Source: Gremmenia infestans
Taxonomy: Eukaryota; Ascomycota; Leotiomycetes; Helotiales; Hamatocanthoscyphaceae
Direction of reading: 5' to 3'
Length of the DNA stretch: 64,000 nt
Assembly: GCA_032629725.1 (NCBI GenBank)
Contig: JAFEVB010000031.1
Span: 248,001 to 312,000 of the forward strand
Numbering within the stretch: position 1 is the stretch's first letter; each line of letters begins with the position of its first letter. Of the stretch, positions 31,890 through 44,291 are shown one piece after another. A program made the translations under genes and the position numbers. Under the pieces are notes generated by a model that was not told the DNA's origin, did not search any database, and worked only from the letters and a program-made list of their open reading frames with translations.

Positions 31890-33807
31890 TCAAACTTCCA
31901 TCTCCTTCTTCCGGAGAGATGGAACCTCGTTTTCCGAATGCTCTTCCTCGGTGTGAGCTTCGACCACCGGACCCGTGTAGTATTTACGGCCGCCGGCGTA
32001 CCATGAGACAGCAGCGCAACCGAGAATGAATACCAGGAATACGCAGGCATAGTTCATCTGAATATATGTTAGTTGATGGGGTTTAATCAAGGGAGCAGCT
32101 AGATGACTTACGGTGTCAGCCTCTACAGGCATGGCAGTGGGCAGGAGGAAAATGATGGATACGAAGAGTGTCCAGAGACACGCCCAGGCGTTGACAATTG
32201 GGCTGAGGGCTCCCATGTGCCACGGTCCCGGCTTGAACTTTCCAAAGCACAATTTGCAGAGAATGGGGATGATGTAACTCCAGTCAAGAGCAATAGCGCA
32301 GATGTTAAAAACACCGGAGATGGCAGCGTACGATCCAAGACCAATCAAGTTGATGGCAATAGAGAAGAACACAGAGATCCAAATCGCGTAAACGGGGGTT
32401 CCGGTCTTCGAGTTTATCTTGGTCCAGATGTGGGAAAATGGGATCAAGCCATCACGGGAAAATGCAAAGACGGTCCGACCTACTGACTGCATGGCTGTGA
32501 AGCAAACAAATTTGATGATGATAAATCCGCAAACCGTGAAGAAGATACCGGCACCTTTGCCGAGACTGTTGTAGTAGATTTGAGCAACGGGTTGAGCGAG
32601 AGGGCTTGCGAGGATCTCAGCTGGATCGCCCATACAGAAACATAAGACAATGTTGAAGAGGAAACCGGCAATGTAAGTGAAGGCCATGGCAAGTGATATA
32701 GCCCAAGGAGCTTTGATTTCTGGCTCCGAGATCTCTTCTGTGATGTGTGCAGTCGCGTCTGGGAGTTCACTGTTAGCATGCAAAAAGTCACATGTGCCGA
32801 GTTTGGCTCACCATAATCCGTCATGGTCCATGAGACCGAGAGGAATCCAAATAAGAAGCTGAAGCCGACGGGAGTCCATCCCGAGGTGGATTCAACATTG
32901 GTGAAGACATATTTGGCATCATGTTTGTTCTCAGTCTTTGCCAATAGGGCAATCGAACAAGCTACTAAGATGCAGACGTGGAAGATCACATAGGTTTTTG
33001 TCATTTTCTCCATCCAGTAGGTTGACAGGGAGTTGACGAGCCCAGTAAAGACTGTCAGAGCTGCCATGACACCAACAGTTACATTGGTGGTAATTTCGTA
33101 TTGGAAATCAGACCCAATTGATACGGCGGCGAGAAGCATCTGAGCAGCTCCATATTCCGAGGAAGCGACACCAGCAATCTGACCTAGAAGATTGATCCAG
33201 CCAGTTACCCTAAAAATCCTTTAGCTTAACATTCTTACAATCCGGCGATATTGTAGACTCACCAACTCAGGGAAGGAACCCAAGGTTCTGGCGCAAGTCG
33301 CGAAATAGTAAAGTATCTAAGTTGGTGTAAACATTTTAAGCATAACGTTTGAGTGGGGAAGACCTACAATCCTCCGGACGTGGGGTAGGCGGAGACTAGT
33401 TCGGCCACAGAGCACTTCCAATTATCAGCAACGGCTTTATCAAGATTAAGGACAAAACTCACAGCAATACACATACAACCCGCACCAGAAATTGCCCAAC
33501 ACCAAACCGCAGCAGCAGATCCTCCAGCTTCTAATGGATAGATGAAGGTGGTCATAATCGTCGAAAACAGACCACTGATACTGACGGCGAAGGAGAAGGT
33601 CGAGAGATATCCAAACTCTCTCTTGAAGACGGGCTTGTAACCAAACTGCTCAGCGAGTTGGGCATCGGCCTCGCTCAAGTCCCCCAGATTGACGGTTTTT
33701 TGGTGGCCATCTGCACTGCTGATTTGTACCAGACTCTTTTTCCGATGGGTGAGCTCTCCAGTCGAAGGACGCAGGTCCTGCGCAACATCGTTGTTTATAT
33801 CCGCCAT
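31890..33807 (-). CDS. APC-superfamily amino acid/GABA/choline-type permease
   Basis: A polytopic plasma-membrane transporter importing amino acids, GABA or choline-like amines with protons; the exact substrate cannot be read from sequence. Five exons (33368-33807, 33263-33316, 32812-33209, 32112-32758, 31890-32057) give 568 residues, the normal family size. The junctions are confirmed by restoring LYFTISRLAPEPWVPSLSW and VTGWINLLGQIAGVASSEYG. The N-terminal tail is about 65 residues, then FKREFGYLSTFSFAVSISG starts helix 1. The conserved block VGRTVFAFSRDGLIPFS follows helix 8, and the C-terminal tail is Glu-rich. The 54 nt second exon is short but essential to the frame. The family resembles fungal Uga4/Hnm1-type carriers. 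Confidence 0.9.
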
Positions 33808-36800
33808 GGTAGGCTTGGGATCGTCTCGTCAATTCTTGCGGTTGGGGGGGGGTGGGCGAATGAATTGAAGACTCGAATAACAAGAAAAAAGAGAGAGGAA
33901 AAAGAAGAAAGAAGTACTCCAGTACCGAGTGGTTAGATTTTATCGGAGCAGATACATATTGTACTAGCGTGAAAACAAACCTTCTGCTAAGACTGACGGG
34001 ACGAAAGGCAAGATTGGGGCCCCCCGTCACGATTCCCGCAAGGCAAAAAGCTCTCAGCATGATGCGGGAGAGATAAGAAAGTATTCCTTGCACGCGACAC
34101 AATCCCACCAGCGTAGGATACATCCCGATCCACCCAGCATCCCGCAAGAAGATAAGCTGCATGGGAGTAGGGGTACTGTAAGCTTGTCTTCGAGAGTGAC
34201 GGAGTACATTCGCTGCCCACGTATGGAGTACATCTATCTGTCGTGCCTGCGTGTACTGTACTGTACTGTACTGTAGGCTGAAGATTATTGGTAATAGGTA
34301 ATAGGGGAGAGCTTAAAGATTGAGTGAAAATTCAAAATAATCGTTAATCGGGTTTACGTAACTGTGCAAGGAAAGAAAAAAAAACCGATATAGACCCGTA
34401 TACTGCCAATCCAGTGATAGTATGGTGCTTAGGTAGTTTCTTCGAGGCCCGAGTCTACTCTACTTACAACGGTACTACGATACGAGTTGGGGATAGGCTG
34501 ATGGCCAGCCAGTGGCAGCCAGTGGCAGCCACTGCCAGTACGGAGTGGGAGAGTACAGTAGTGCCCACTCCACCCCTCCACCACTCCACCCACGAGCGGC
34601 CTTCTAGTGTCCCTACTGTAGGTATAGTACACAGTAGTAGGTACTCTAGTAAGGGTTCTAGAAAGACATGCAAAGCTTGCTACTCCGTAACTGTACCCAT
34701 CAAAACCTGCACCTTGCCTGAAGATGCCTCGGATAGTGGTCATAGTGCATTCTCAGCCCAGCCAGTGGCCAATTACACTGCTATATCGTGGATAAATCCC
34801 GGCGATCCAGTGCATCAGCCGGGCGGGTTGTGGGGTTGACTGGACTGAAATGCCTGAAATGGGCTGCATTGGCTGCAATAGATAGCGGGGCACCGGCATC
34901 ACCGAAAATCTTACCTGGGCCTAGGGACTCACTTGACACATTTTCAATTCGAGATTTTCAACCATCAAGAGATTTGAGTCTTCATAAATACTATGGAATC
35001 TGCTCCAAAGAGACCGCCTGCTAACGAAACTCACGACACTACATAATCACCTACGCAAGAATCGCTTCATTTCAAGACCCGGCAACAGCACCTTCCTGAA
35101 GATAACATATCTCGGCCTACTGGCGGATGTCGACCTGTACGAATTACTTACGAGCCCCTTGAACTCGAGGGCCGCGTGCGCCTATGCTGTGCAGCATCTA
35201 ACGAGAACTGGTCCTGCATTTCTCGGAAGATGGAGAGATCGAATATCCAATATCAAATAATAGATTATTGTAATCTGAAACCTCTGGCGTGGCGTGCCAG
35301 AGATTAAGCGTATGGGGCCATTACTCGAGTAACTCAAGGCACAGTACAGCCTCGTATCTCGACCTCGACTCTCGAGGCTCTGCGACCTACGATAAAAGGT
35401 CCGCCACTATGAGAAGCCAGCCTCGTCTGGACGTGGGGGAAAGATTGGAGGTACCGAGTACTTATCGAAAACCCTTCATTACTCGCCACCTGATTCGCAC
35501 GGAAAGTCCTGAAGTCCGGATCTTCGATAGGGTGTGGATGGAGCCCCGCTTAAAATGATTACCGTTTGCAGAAAACATTTCCACCATCAATCACCGCGAT
35601 ATCTCCTTCATCGACTCGGTCACCCATTCCAGTTGGATCCAAGTGGCGTGTATGGAAGTTGTATCCCCGCGTAATCAGGACGAGTGTTCTTAAGTGGCGA
35701 CATGATAAGAGAAGGCTTCTGCTGATTGTTATCCTTGTGTCAGCGTTATGATAATCTATTGCAGTTGCTAGGACCCTCTGCCAAGTGCAACTATCTCAGT
35801 ACGTACTGTACTCCGTACGTCGATAAACTGGGCGCGCATATTATCTTTTTGCACGGCGATGGCTAGGATCGATTTCTTTGAAGCATATGGGAATGATTTA
35901 TTTGATTTTATATAAAGTATATCTCGGACGTGAGATATTTAGGCCACCAGGGCTGAAGGATCCAATTAATTATCTACGGCAACAGTATCAATCGCGACGG
36001 ACAGTTTCTCTCAACAGCGCAGTTGTTCCAAAATCGAAGAACGCTCTTTACAGTATCTTGGAAAGACATTAAGAGTAAGACCGATTTTCATTGTGATGGT
36101 TGAATGTTTGCAATAGCCTTCTATAACCCATCGAGGGCGCTATACGCTTTGCAAATTATCTGTCCATGGCCAACGGCCAAGATATTATTCTCCTTGGTGC
36201 ATCATATTCCAACTACGCATACTTCTTGTACAGTAACAGTGTCCCCGAATCCCGTCACATCAGCAAGAACGATCTTTCCAAGCCCAACCATCGCACGGGC
36301 ACAGCAGTGTAAAGAACGCTGGAAATGTTCAGTCGAGTTTCGTCTTCATCTCGGGATATAACATTGTGAGATGGTTATTGAAAATCCACTAGAAGCAGCC
36401 TTTGTTTGGCAAACAGAGAAATACAGAAGTCGACAAAATAGTCCTAAACCTGAACCTATTCGCCACCGACTCACCAAAGGCAATACTTTCATGTCTTTGT
36501 CTATCCCTAGCCACTGCCGTCATGCGATGACATTTATAATATGGGGGAAATATAGCCGGATGCGGTTACGGGTAGCTAGGCAAAGTATATCCTTCTCTCT
36601 TAGTAGGTATGTGTTCAAATCCAATACTATAAAATGTTATAACACTTTGACATACATTAAATTAAATTATCTATTGGTAAACATATCGAGCAGGATATTT
36701 CCTCCCGACGTGGCTGGTTCCGTTGGTTCCAGACATTTTGACCGTGGGATTTCAGGGCTGACCTGCAAATTAATCTCCGAAGTCCTGGTATCGAGCCCCT

Positions 36801-37731
36801 AATCTCTGGGACTATGGTAGTTTTCTACCACTAAATGTCGCTACTGGATGCTTTAGTATTCGTAGAAAGTTCTACTTACTGCAATGCAAGGCTCTAGCGA
36901 TTTTGGGATCACTTTGAAGCAAGTAAGTGAAAAGGGGTGGCGTTTAGGCGAGCTACTATATATCCATTTTCACTGAACTTCGGACTTGCAAGCGACCCAA
37001 GGTAGGTATGGATAGGTAGAGGCTAGTATCCTGAGATTTAACACGAGGTCGGAACAGCATGAGCATAAGAAACCCCGTGTGGCGTACCTATATATGTGTG
37101 ATAGCTTTCGGGCTCGAGGGCTCTATTCATCCCGGTCGTCTTCTGCATCAAGGCTGTTTGGTGTAAATTACGCCGCCTGCTAAACAAGATCAGAGTCCAA
37201 GACCGAGATCATGTAGCTGGGATCTGTATTTCAGATCGGATTCAGATCAGATTAGCCCGCTGCGTGTTTGTCAATTATTCGGAGCAGCAGTCGTATCGAT
37301 GGTGAGTGGGACTTCACTTACTTGTCCCTACCACCAATGGTTGTTTGAAGCTGATCTCAGACTAGCAGGAACGGAACTACTTTAGGGATGTATTGTATTT
37401 CGAATCGAAAGCATCGCTCTTGAACTATAAATTTAGTTCGAGTTGCACTTGCGAGAATCTCGGGAGCAGTGGAATGGGAGTGTTCTTGAAATAGACCAAA
37501 AGGGAAAGAATGTTGCATTTTATCGAGATCTGTCTGATAATCTTTTCTCACTCTATCGATCTAGAAACTGTGCTTCGAACACTCTGCAAAGACAGACAGA
37601 CAGACGATCGTGCTTTCCTCGCTAGAGCCCAGAACGCCTACCCCGTCCCAATTCAATTCGATTACTCCCGCATGAACATCGTGGTATCATAAGTCTACAA
37701 CACAAACCCAACCCTGCCTTCTAAGCAAACA
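33808..37731. other. Gene-poor 3.9 kb region
   Basis: This is the longest gap in the window. The part next to 33808 is the permease promoter (TGTAC pentamer run at 34252-34275). A broken small frame lies at 34993-35307 (see findings). From 35560 to 37000 the sequence looks more A+T-rich, with many short frames and no recognisable protein, compatible with old decayed sequence. No tRNA or 5S gene was seen. Confidence 0.5.
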
Positions 37732-38649
37732 TCATTCTAACACGCCAGCCTCCGGCCTCCCATTCAACCTCTGTATTCCCGCCATCACACCCTCCACCTC
37801 CCGCGACAAAGCATGCAGCCTGCTTAGCCTCGCACCGACAAACCCCACGAATCGCTTCATCTCCAACCCATGATTCGTACTCTTCACCCACCGACTCTTC
37901 CAGCACTTGCTCGTAATCGCATCAATGACGCCCTCGGACAGTATCCCCTGATATACAACATTTCTCCTAACCCTGCTCAAGGCAGCCTCGACCTCCACTC
38001 TACATCCACATCCACGTCCACATCCTCCGTCGCCGAGTTTTAGTTTCGAGACTAAGCCCAGGCTGCGTCGCTGCACGGTAGCTTTCCTGGCGAAGAGCAC
38101 GCAGAGTTCGTCGCGCACGGCGTTCAGTTCCTTGAGGAGGCCGGCTTTCCACTCTGGTTGGAGACGGCGGTTGGCTTTGATGTGCAGTTCTTTTGCGGCC
38201 AGCAGGCCTAGGAGGTTCTTCGCGAGGCTGTGGGACATTGCGTCTTGGTTCTGGAGCAGGGTTTCGAGGGTCTGGACGAGGATTTGGACGGAGTGGTAGT
38301 GCTCTGAGGATAGAGCGGACTGGGGCGGTTGTATGGGGAGGTTTGTGATGGAGGTGGTGGAGGACTTCTCGGAGCCGATACCTGAGTCGTGGCGGGAGAG
38401 AGGAGGTTCTGATGGTATTAAAGGGAGAGGACGTGCGACTTTCACTGCTGGTCGATCTTTGGATAGTCGAGGGCGGCCGCCAGAGAAGAGGAGAGCTGCG
38501 AAGTCCTTTATGGTGTCACGTTTTCTTCCTTTTTTGGAACATAGATCCTCCGACGGTAGGACATCATAGTCGACATCAGAGGGGAATAATGGTGCTGAGG
38601 TATTGTTCCATGAGGGCATTACGAACAGCTGTGAGAATCGCCTGGCCAT
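37732..38649 (-). CDS. Hypothetical protein with DSGxxS motif
   Basis: An intronless frame of about 305 residues from the ATG at 38649 (an upstream in-frame ATG at 38715 is possible). The N-terminal third is Ser/Pro-rich and ends with RHDSGIGSEKSSTTS (about residues 85-98). The C-terminal two-thirds is helical and basic: QILVQTLETLLQNQDAMSHS, LLGLLAAKELHIKANRRLQP, LNAVRDELCVLFARKA, then a Cys/Gly cluster (GCGRGCGCRVEV). This layout recurs in a fungal family of unknown function with a helical C-terminal domain, but I cannot name it. DSGIGS fits the DSGxxS phosphodegron consensus; whether it is used is unknown. Confidence 0.6.
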   Translation of the reverse strand: MARRFSQLFVMPSWNNTSAPLFPSDVDYDVLPSEDLCSKKGRKRDTIKDFAALLFSGGRPRLSKDRPAVKVARPLPLIPSEPPLSRHDSGIGSEKSSTTSITNLPIQPPQSALSSEHYHSVQILVQTLETLLQNQDAMSHSLAKNLLGLLAAKELHIKANRRLQPEWKAGLLKELNAVRDELCVLFARKATVQRRSLGLVSKLKLGDGGCGRGCGCRVEVEAALSRVRRNVVYQGILSEGVIDAITSKCWKSRWVKSTNHGLEMKRFVGFVGARLSRLHALSREVEGVMAGIQRLNGRPEAGVLE

Positions 38650-39330
38650 GCTGATGGATATTTGGAGAAAGGCAAACAACGTTCCAGCTTGTTCCTGATA
38701 AAAGAAACGGACCAATTCAATGCAACTGCTAGACGATCAAGAGTGAGATGAGGGGTCTTCTCGATCCAGCAAGTATTTAGTGATGACGAAGGAACTTGTG
38801 CTGCTTGAGTGTGAAACGTCGTCCCAGATACCAGGTACGTGATTCCTCAGTACACCCGCTTCGCAGTGTAAATCCCCGACAGATTCATAGAAAGGAAATG
38901 CTGAAAAATGAGCTATCAACAAAAAAAAGAATTCATCAAGTCAACATCAAAACCTTGAAGGGAATTGACGATAGTTTTATGTCTGATTTCCGTATTGCGG
39001 AAACATCTTCAGACAAGTCTGAAACAATAGGTGCAAGCATTGGCCCTGCGCTCCGATCTTCAATGCAAATTGCGCATTGCTTACACGACTCGAACGCTTG
39101 TCCTCCAGCCGCATAAAACTAGGATCTGATCTATTGATAGACGAAATGGGTGAGACGGGAAACTTTTGGATTGCATAGGAGATCTAGAGCAAAGCAGATA
39201 GCCGCCATAGCCGCTTCTACAACCCCCTCGTTTTCTCTCCATCCCAGGTATTTCAACAAATCAATCCCCCCAAGCTCCGTTTCCTTCCTTTCCAATCCCA
39301 TTATCATTTCTTCATAGCGCAAGGCGGCGT
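38650..39330. other. Intergenic, no gene recognised
   Basis: Nothing coding is seen. It is the upstream region of the hypothetical gene and the downstream region of the acidic-protein gene. Confidence 0.45.
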
Positions 39331-40083
39331 TCATTCGGAATCTTCCTCACCAGCCGCAACCTCATCTACCTCTTCGAAATCGTCATCTTCTGGCTCAATT
39401 GCCTCTGCGGTTTTCTTTTCCGAAGAAGTTGCTGGGACTGCTGGGTTCTCATCCTCGTCCGAATCCCCATCATCTTTCAGGTCGTCGGGCTCAGGGTGTC
39501 CGGGTGTGGGTTTGCTCTTTTTCACAGGAGCCTCGCCCTTCGTATCCTCAGGAGCAGCCTTGCGCTTTTTCTTGGATGGAGGAGCTTCTGTTTGATCGTA
39601 TTAGCATGGAATGCTCAAGTCAAAGCTACAGAATATGTATATGCGAATGCAATGCCAAGGATATAAAAGGCGCATGGAATACATACCCTCTACAACTTCC
39701 TCCTCATCATCTTCTGGATCTTCATCCGACTCCTCACTCTCCTCATCGTCGTCCTCAATCGGAGGTCCACCATCAGAGCTTTCGTATCTGATCAGACAAT
39801 CAATATTAGTTTGAGCTTTCAGGCTAAAACAACAATGACGATATCATATTTTGGGCTGATACAGCCATGGTGACAATAGATGGCACTTATCATCTATTCC
39901 AGCTGTGATTAAGCTTTGCAACGACACTTGAAGCTGTAGCGACCCCAATTGAAGCCATAGAACGTATTTGCGATGATCAGAGTGGAACGGTGGATGGATA
40001 AGCAGCACTCACTCTTCCTCCTCCTCGGACTCATCACTTGGCAGAGCGACAAGCTCTTCGTCCTTCTTTCTCCTGCTAGACAT
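39331..40083 (-). CDS. Small highly acidic protein with Lys-rich nuclear-type signals
   Basis: Three exons (40013-40083, 39687-39787, 39331-39587) give 142 residues. The first intron is 225 nt and the second 99 nt, both with standard borders (GTGAGT..CAG; GTATGT..CAG). The sequence starts MSSRRKKDEELVAL and then alternates Glu/Asp/Ser blocks with Lys runs (SKKKRKAAPED, VKKSKPTP), ending DDDFEEVDEVAAGEEDSE. No fold is recognised. The composition resembles histone chaperones and nucleolar acidic proteins, but no family signature (for example a CHZ motif) is visible. A nuclear location is an inference from the KKKRK signal. Confidence 0.65.
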
Positions 40084-40919
40084 GTTTGATATAATTGTCA
40101 ATTGTATTTCAGGGATAAATGTGATGTTGAGGTTGAAGAAAAAGGGGTGTTGGGTGAAGGATGGATGGATGGAAGGAAGGAAGGAAGGAAAAGCAGGGCA
40201 GGCAGGGCAGAGCTGAGCTGGATGATGTGAGGGGGGGCTCTGGGAGCCCGGGCGCGGGCGCGGGCATAGAGCTCACTCTGGGCCCCCATAAATCGGTGCT
40301 CGGACCTGAATTCCTGCGGATCATCGCATCGCATCGCTTGTAATTGACGTGACGTTTGAATCCTGGCCGAGCTAGAAAAAGCGGCATGGGTTTGGGATGC
40401 GCCGAGCTAGGTGGAATACCCGAATTAGCGATTGTGAGTGCTGCTTTTTGTGATTACTGCATGACATCTAGCTTCCGTTTTATTCCCTCTTTGGGGATAG
40501 TGGGGCACGTGCAACTTTTGCGACTTCTGATGGTTGATTGGCTTTGGACTTTTTCAGGGAAGTAGATTATGTATGTCTACCTACAAGTATAAGGTAGGTA
40601 TGGAATGGTTAAAAGTATTAGTAAGTTGTCATGCTTCACGACTTAAAGTGCACTTGACCATGACTAAGACTTTTGCTAATGAGAATTTCAATTATTTATT
40701 ACAAGCCAGAGCGGCTGGCCTTCTGTATCTGGTGCATGATCCCGGGGTATCTTCGTTGGCTTTCTTGTGCCAGCGTATAGTACAAGTATCTTAAAGCCCA
40801 TCCGTAATACCATACCATTAATCAACGCCATATACTCCTCCCGTTCATTTTTCCATTTCCATCATCTGCTCCCATCTCACGCCCCAATAAAACCTTCTCA
40901 AGTTCCTTCCTTCACTACC
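40084..40919. other. Intergenic with GGAA-type tract
   Basis: It contains a GGAA/GGCAG simple tract at about 40165-40215 and an A+T-rich part near 40600-40700. No gene is recognised. Confidence 0.5.
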
Positions 40920-43365
40920 TTAGTCATCGAAATCCTCAGGACCATCAAAAGCACCATCTTCCTCGTCGAACGGATGGCTTTCATCTCCAAATCCAAGATC
41001 GGCATACTCGGTATCATCCTCTGGTATGTCCTCGCCATCTGGATTGGCATCCCTGGTGTCGAGCTGCTTCTTCCAATCCTCTGTATCCTCAGCTACACTT
41101 TCCGCCTGAACACTCCCCTCTGCATCGGGGTCAATGTAGTCATCCGGATTGTCGATATAATCATCAGGGTCACCCATCTCGCTATCTGCATTGGCAGCTG
41201 GAGTAGCCGGCGCACTTCCTGCGACCGATGCAGCTGGGGTAACCGCATTTGACGCAGGGGTCGAGCTGCCAGCGCGGCTTGCAACGCGGCTGGTGGCTGC
41301 GCTTCCAAGACCGTCATCCGCAAACATGTCTGTGAAAGCACTGTAGTTGAATTTGCGGGAGAAGCCCCGCGCCTTCATCACACCCTCGACAGCTTCTCCA
41401 GGCGAGGAAGCAACACTCGTCTGACCCTCTCCGATACGGGGCTTCTTTTTCCGAATGCGCCTCGCCTTTGGGGGACCTTTGGCTTCTTGTTTCTTCTGGT
41501 ACTCCTTGATCTGCTGTGCGCGAAGCCAATCTTTGTTCAGGTTGATCCACGCCTTCTCCTTCTTGGCGGCCTCTTCTGGGGAGAGGATGAAGTTCTGGAC
41601 CTCGGGGTCGTCGGCAAACTCGTCCTCTCCGATTGTTGGCGCACTAGGGATGATCTTTTGCGATATCAGAGCCATTGCCATGTGCTTGGCCACGCGCTTT
41701 TCAGCTGCGGCGTACTCGGTGGCGTGTTCGACTGTCGAGGGATCTGAGATGATCTCGGACATTTGCTGCGCCAGTTCATTCTCATCAGTGGCCCATTCGT
41801 CCGGGACGTATACAAATCGATTTCCCTGCATTCCTTGAAGCTTAGAGATAGAGCCGGAGACAGAGCCAGCAGGAGTCTCATCATTGGTACCGGCATCGCC
41901 AAAGTTCTCAACAAGTCTTTGGAAAGATGTTTCTGTATGATCGGCAATGATTTCATCAACCAAATCTGGGTCGATGGGGATATCGGAGGATTGGCCAACT
42001 GGGCGTGTCCCTTCGGATTGAGAAGGGGCCTGGGTCGGTGGTGGTGGAATTGCGTAACCATCCGCATCTCTTCGAAGTTCGGTAGTTGGCAGTGCATGCT
42101 CTGGGTTCGAAATCGCTCCGGTTCTCTGGCGCTTGTTCCCCTGGTTTTCATCATCAACGTTTTCTGCTTCATCATCCTCCTCTCCTACACCTTCGAGACC
42201 GTCGTGGCCGTAGCGTTTGCGCTTTCTTCTCTTCTTGTTTTTCTGGAACTCGTCGGTCTGTTCATAGAAGGACGGCGGATCGTGGGAGGACTCCAAGAAC
42301 TCGTTGTTGAGGAACTCATCGACGGTGAGAGCACTGCTAGGAGTCATCTTGAACTCATCTAGACGCTTCTGAATTGTGTGTGTTGTGACTTTGACAATGT
42401 AGACGACCTCTGTAATAGACCGACGATAATTGTTCATACGGGCTGCCAAGATGAGACAAGCTCCGCAGACTCCCGAGGGTCTTCTTCCCATAACCATCCA
42501 ATCCAGACTCATACGCTGGGCCATTCTGATTGCATCTTCGGCGACTTTGTTGCAGTCCCTGCCAAATTCAAGTTTCGATGCGAATCGCCAGATCAAATCC
42601 TCTGGAAGAACGGGATTTATGCCGTTCTTGGCAATGGAAACGGCGGCATGTAGTGCCTTGAAAGTGCGGCCAAGCTTGAAGACATTGACCTGAAGCCGGT
42701 CGGCAAAGTCAATAAGCATTACGTTGCATCGCTTTTCTTGGCGACAGGCGCTGTATAAACAGACACCGCAGACTACATCCATACGACGACCTTGGACGAA
42801 GTTATTCATAGCCGCAAGTTTGAAGATCTGACAACCAATGTCAACGGTAGCGGATTTAATCTCGAACTGCATTGCCATTGATTGCATAATGCGCTTTCCT
42901 AGAAAATACAGTTAGCCTTGATTGTCTTACTCAGGGGGAAAAGTATTTTGCAATATTACCTTCTCTAACCGTAGACTCTCTCCCTTCTTCTCCACTACCA
43001 CCACCAGCTCTTGGAAAGCCAGGTCCAGAAGAGCGCGCACCGCCCTGATCAGCGCCTATATAACTACCCTGGACAACAGCAGCGCCATTACCAGACTCGC
43101 CAAACTGGACTTCGGCAACGATATTGTTATCCTCGACCACTTTACCACAGCCTATGCAAACGCCGTCTACAATTACCGAGTTGGTGCAAGTTTGATCACC
43201 GCAGCTGTTTGGTTTTGCCAATTGGGAATTCTTCGCGTTCAGGAGGGCCGCGGCAGCCTTTTCAGCCCGCTGCGTGAAGATGGTCGGAGCTCTAATGGGT
43301 TCTCTCCTGCCTCTGAGGGGATTGTCCCGCTTCTGGGGAATAGGTTTTGCTGGTGTTCGACCCAT
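40920..43365 (-). CDS. brf1: TFIIIB subunit BRF1 (TFIIB-related factor)
   Basis: The RNA polymerase III initiation factor that bridges TBP, TFIIIC and Pol III at tRNA and 5S genes. Two exons (42960-43365 and 40920-42898), with an intron at 42899-42959, give about 794 residues. The N-terminal zinc ribbon is NSCGDQTCTNSVIVDGVCIGCG, shown here as two Cys pairs. Two cyclin folds follow: IMQSMAMQFEIKSATVDIG through GRTFKALHAA, and MAQRMSLDWMVMGRRPSGVC through ITEVVYIVKVTTHTIQKRLD. The long acidic middle includes a KNKKRRKRKRYG signal. The Brf1-specific TBP-binding block (KEKAWINLNKDWLRAQQ to FSRKFNYSAF) lies near the C-terminus, followed by a Asp/Glu-rich tail. It is divergent from PRMT1. Confidence 0.94.
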
Positions 43366-44291
43366 GGTGACTCAATTCACCTCACCCTCAAAACCCCAAC
43401 TGCTACCCCGCAAATTAAATTCTCTCACCGTTCTCGAGATCGTAGCAAGTATGTTGAAGGCAAAGCGATAGTTATTGTCGCTGCAAGATCACACGTGATG
43501 GGCGAATGGACGATGGATGGTTGGCTGATGCTCGGGGGGTCGATATTGTTGGAGGGTTGTATGGCGGTTTGAAATTGGAAGAAAAGAGAGCAAACACAAA
43601 GGTGGCGATCGGAGTGTAGTGGTGGGTGGGCGGACGGCGGGCACCAAAGCTAAGCGAGAATGTGAATATAATATAATTCTTTTTTGGACCAACCAATTAA
43701 TATAAGGTGAGAATACTCGTACGGGCTAGAATTCAATATGTACAATTATGGATACAGCATTAAAGCCTGGTTTGCTTGCCATTTTTTTGTTATTTGGAAT
43801 CATATCTCAACTTTTTCCTACCAAGTTTTGTCTTGTCTTGTATAGTGCAATTTTCATACGGCGAAGCCTCGGAGAATTACTACTGGTGCTACATTTTCAA
43901 TATCTTCACGTGATGAACGAAGCTGGTATACAAAACAATCGCCAGATACTATTACTTTTTTATTCGGATAGATTTATATATTATCTCTATGGATTACGAG
44001 ACCCCGTGTAGGTACATTCTGATACTTAAACAGAAATTTCTATCATATAAAAGCCCTTTGACCTGTGATGGAGTAAATTCCTTCAGACAGAGCGCAAGGG
44101 CGGTCGCCGGCAGAATTTTGAAAAATCCCCTGCACTAAAAATCCAGGGTCCATATTCATATTTGACCGCTGCCTCATAATTATCCTACAGTATAATATTC
44201 ATCTCATCCCTCATCCCTCATCTTCCCTGCAATTCCTCCTCTCTCCCTCCAGTCACTGCCAGCGTACTCTCCTTAGATACTTACTGCCATC
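43366..44291. promoter_or_regulatory. Divergent intergenic region, BRF1 / PRMT1
   Basis: This 926 bp region separates the two start codons and must contain both promoters. The side next to 44292 is C/T-rich with TCATCCCTCATC repeats. No further gene is seen. Confidence 0.45.

Noticed and set aside
36600..36640. Possible tRNA T-loop-like string (GTTCAAATCC)
   Set aside because: No matching acceptor stem, D-arm or anticodon arm could be folded around it.
41763..42362. Plus-strand open frame inside BRF1
   Set aside because: Antisense shadow of conserved BRF1 coding sequence; no independent protein features.
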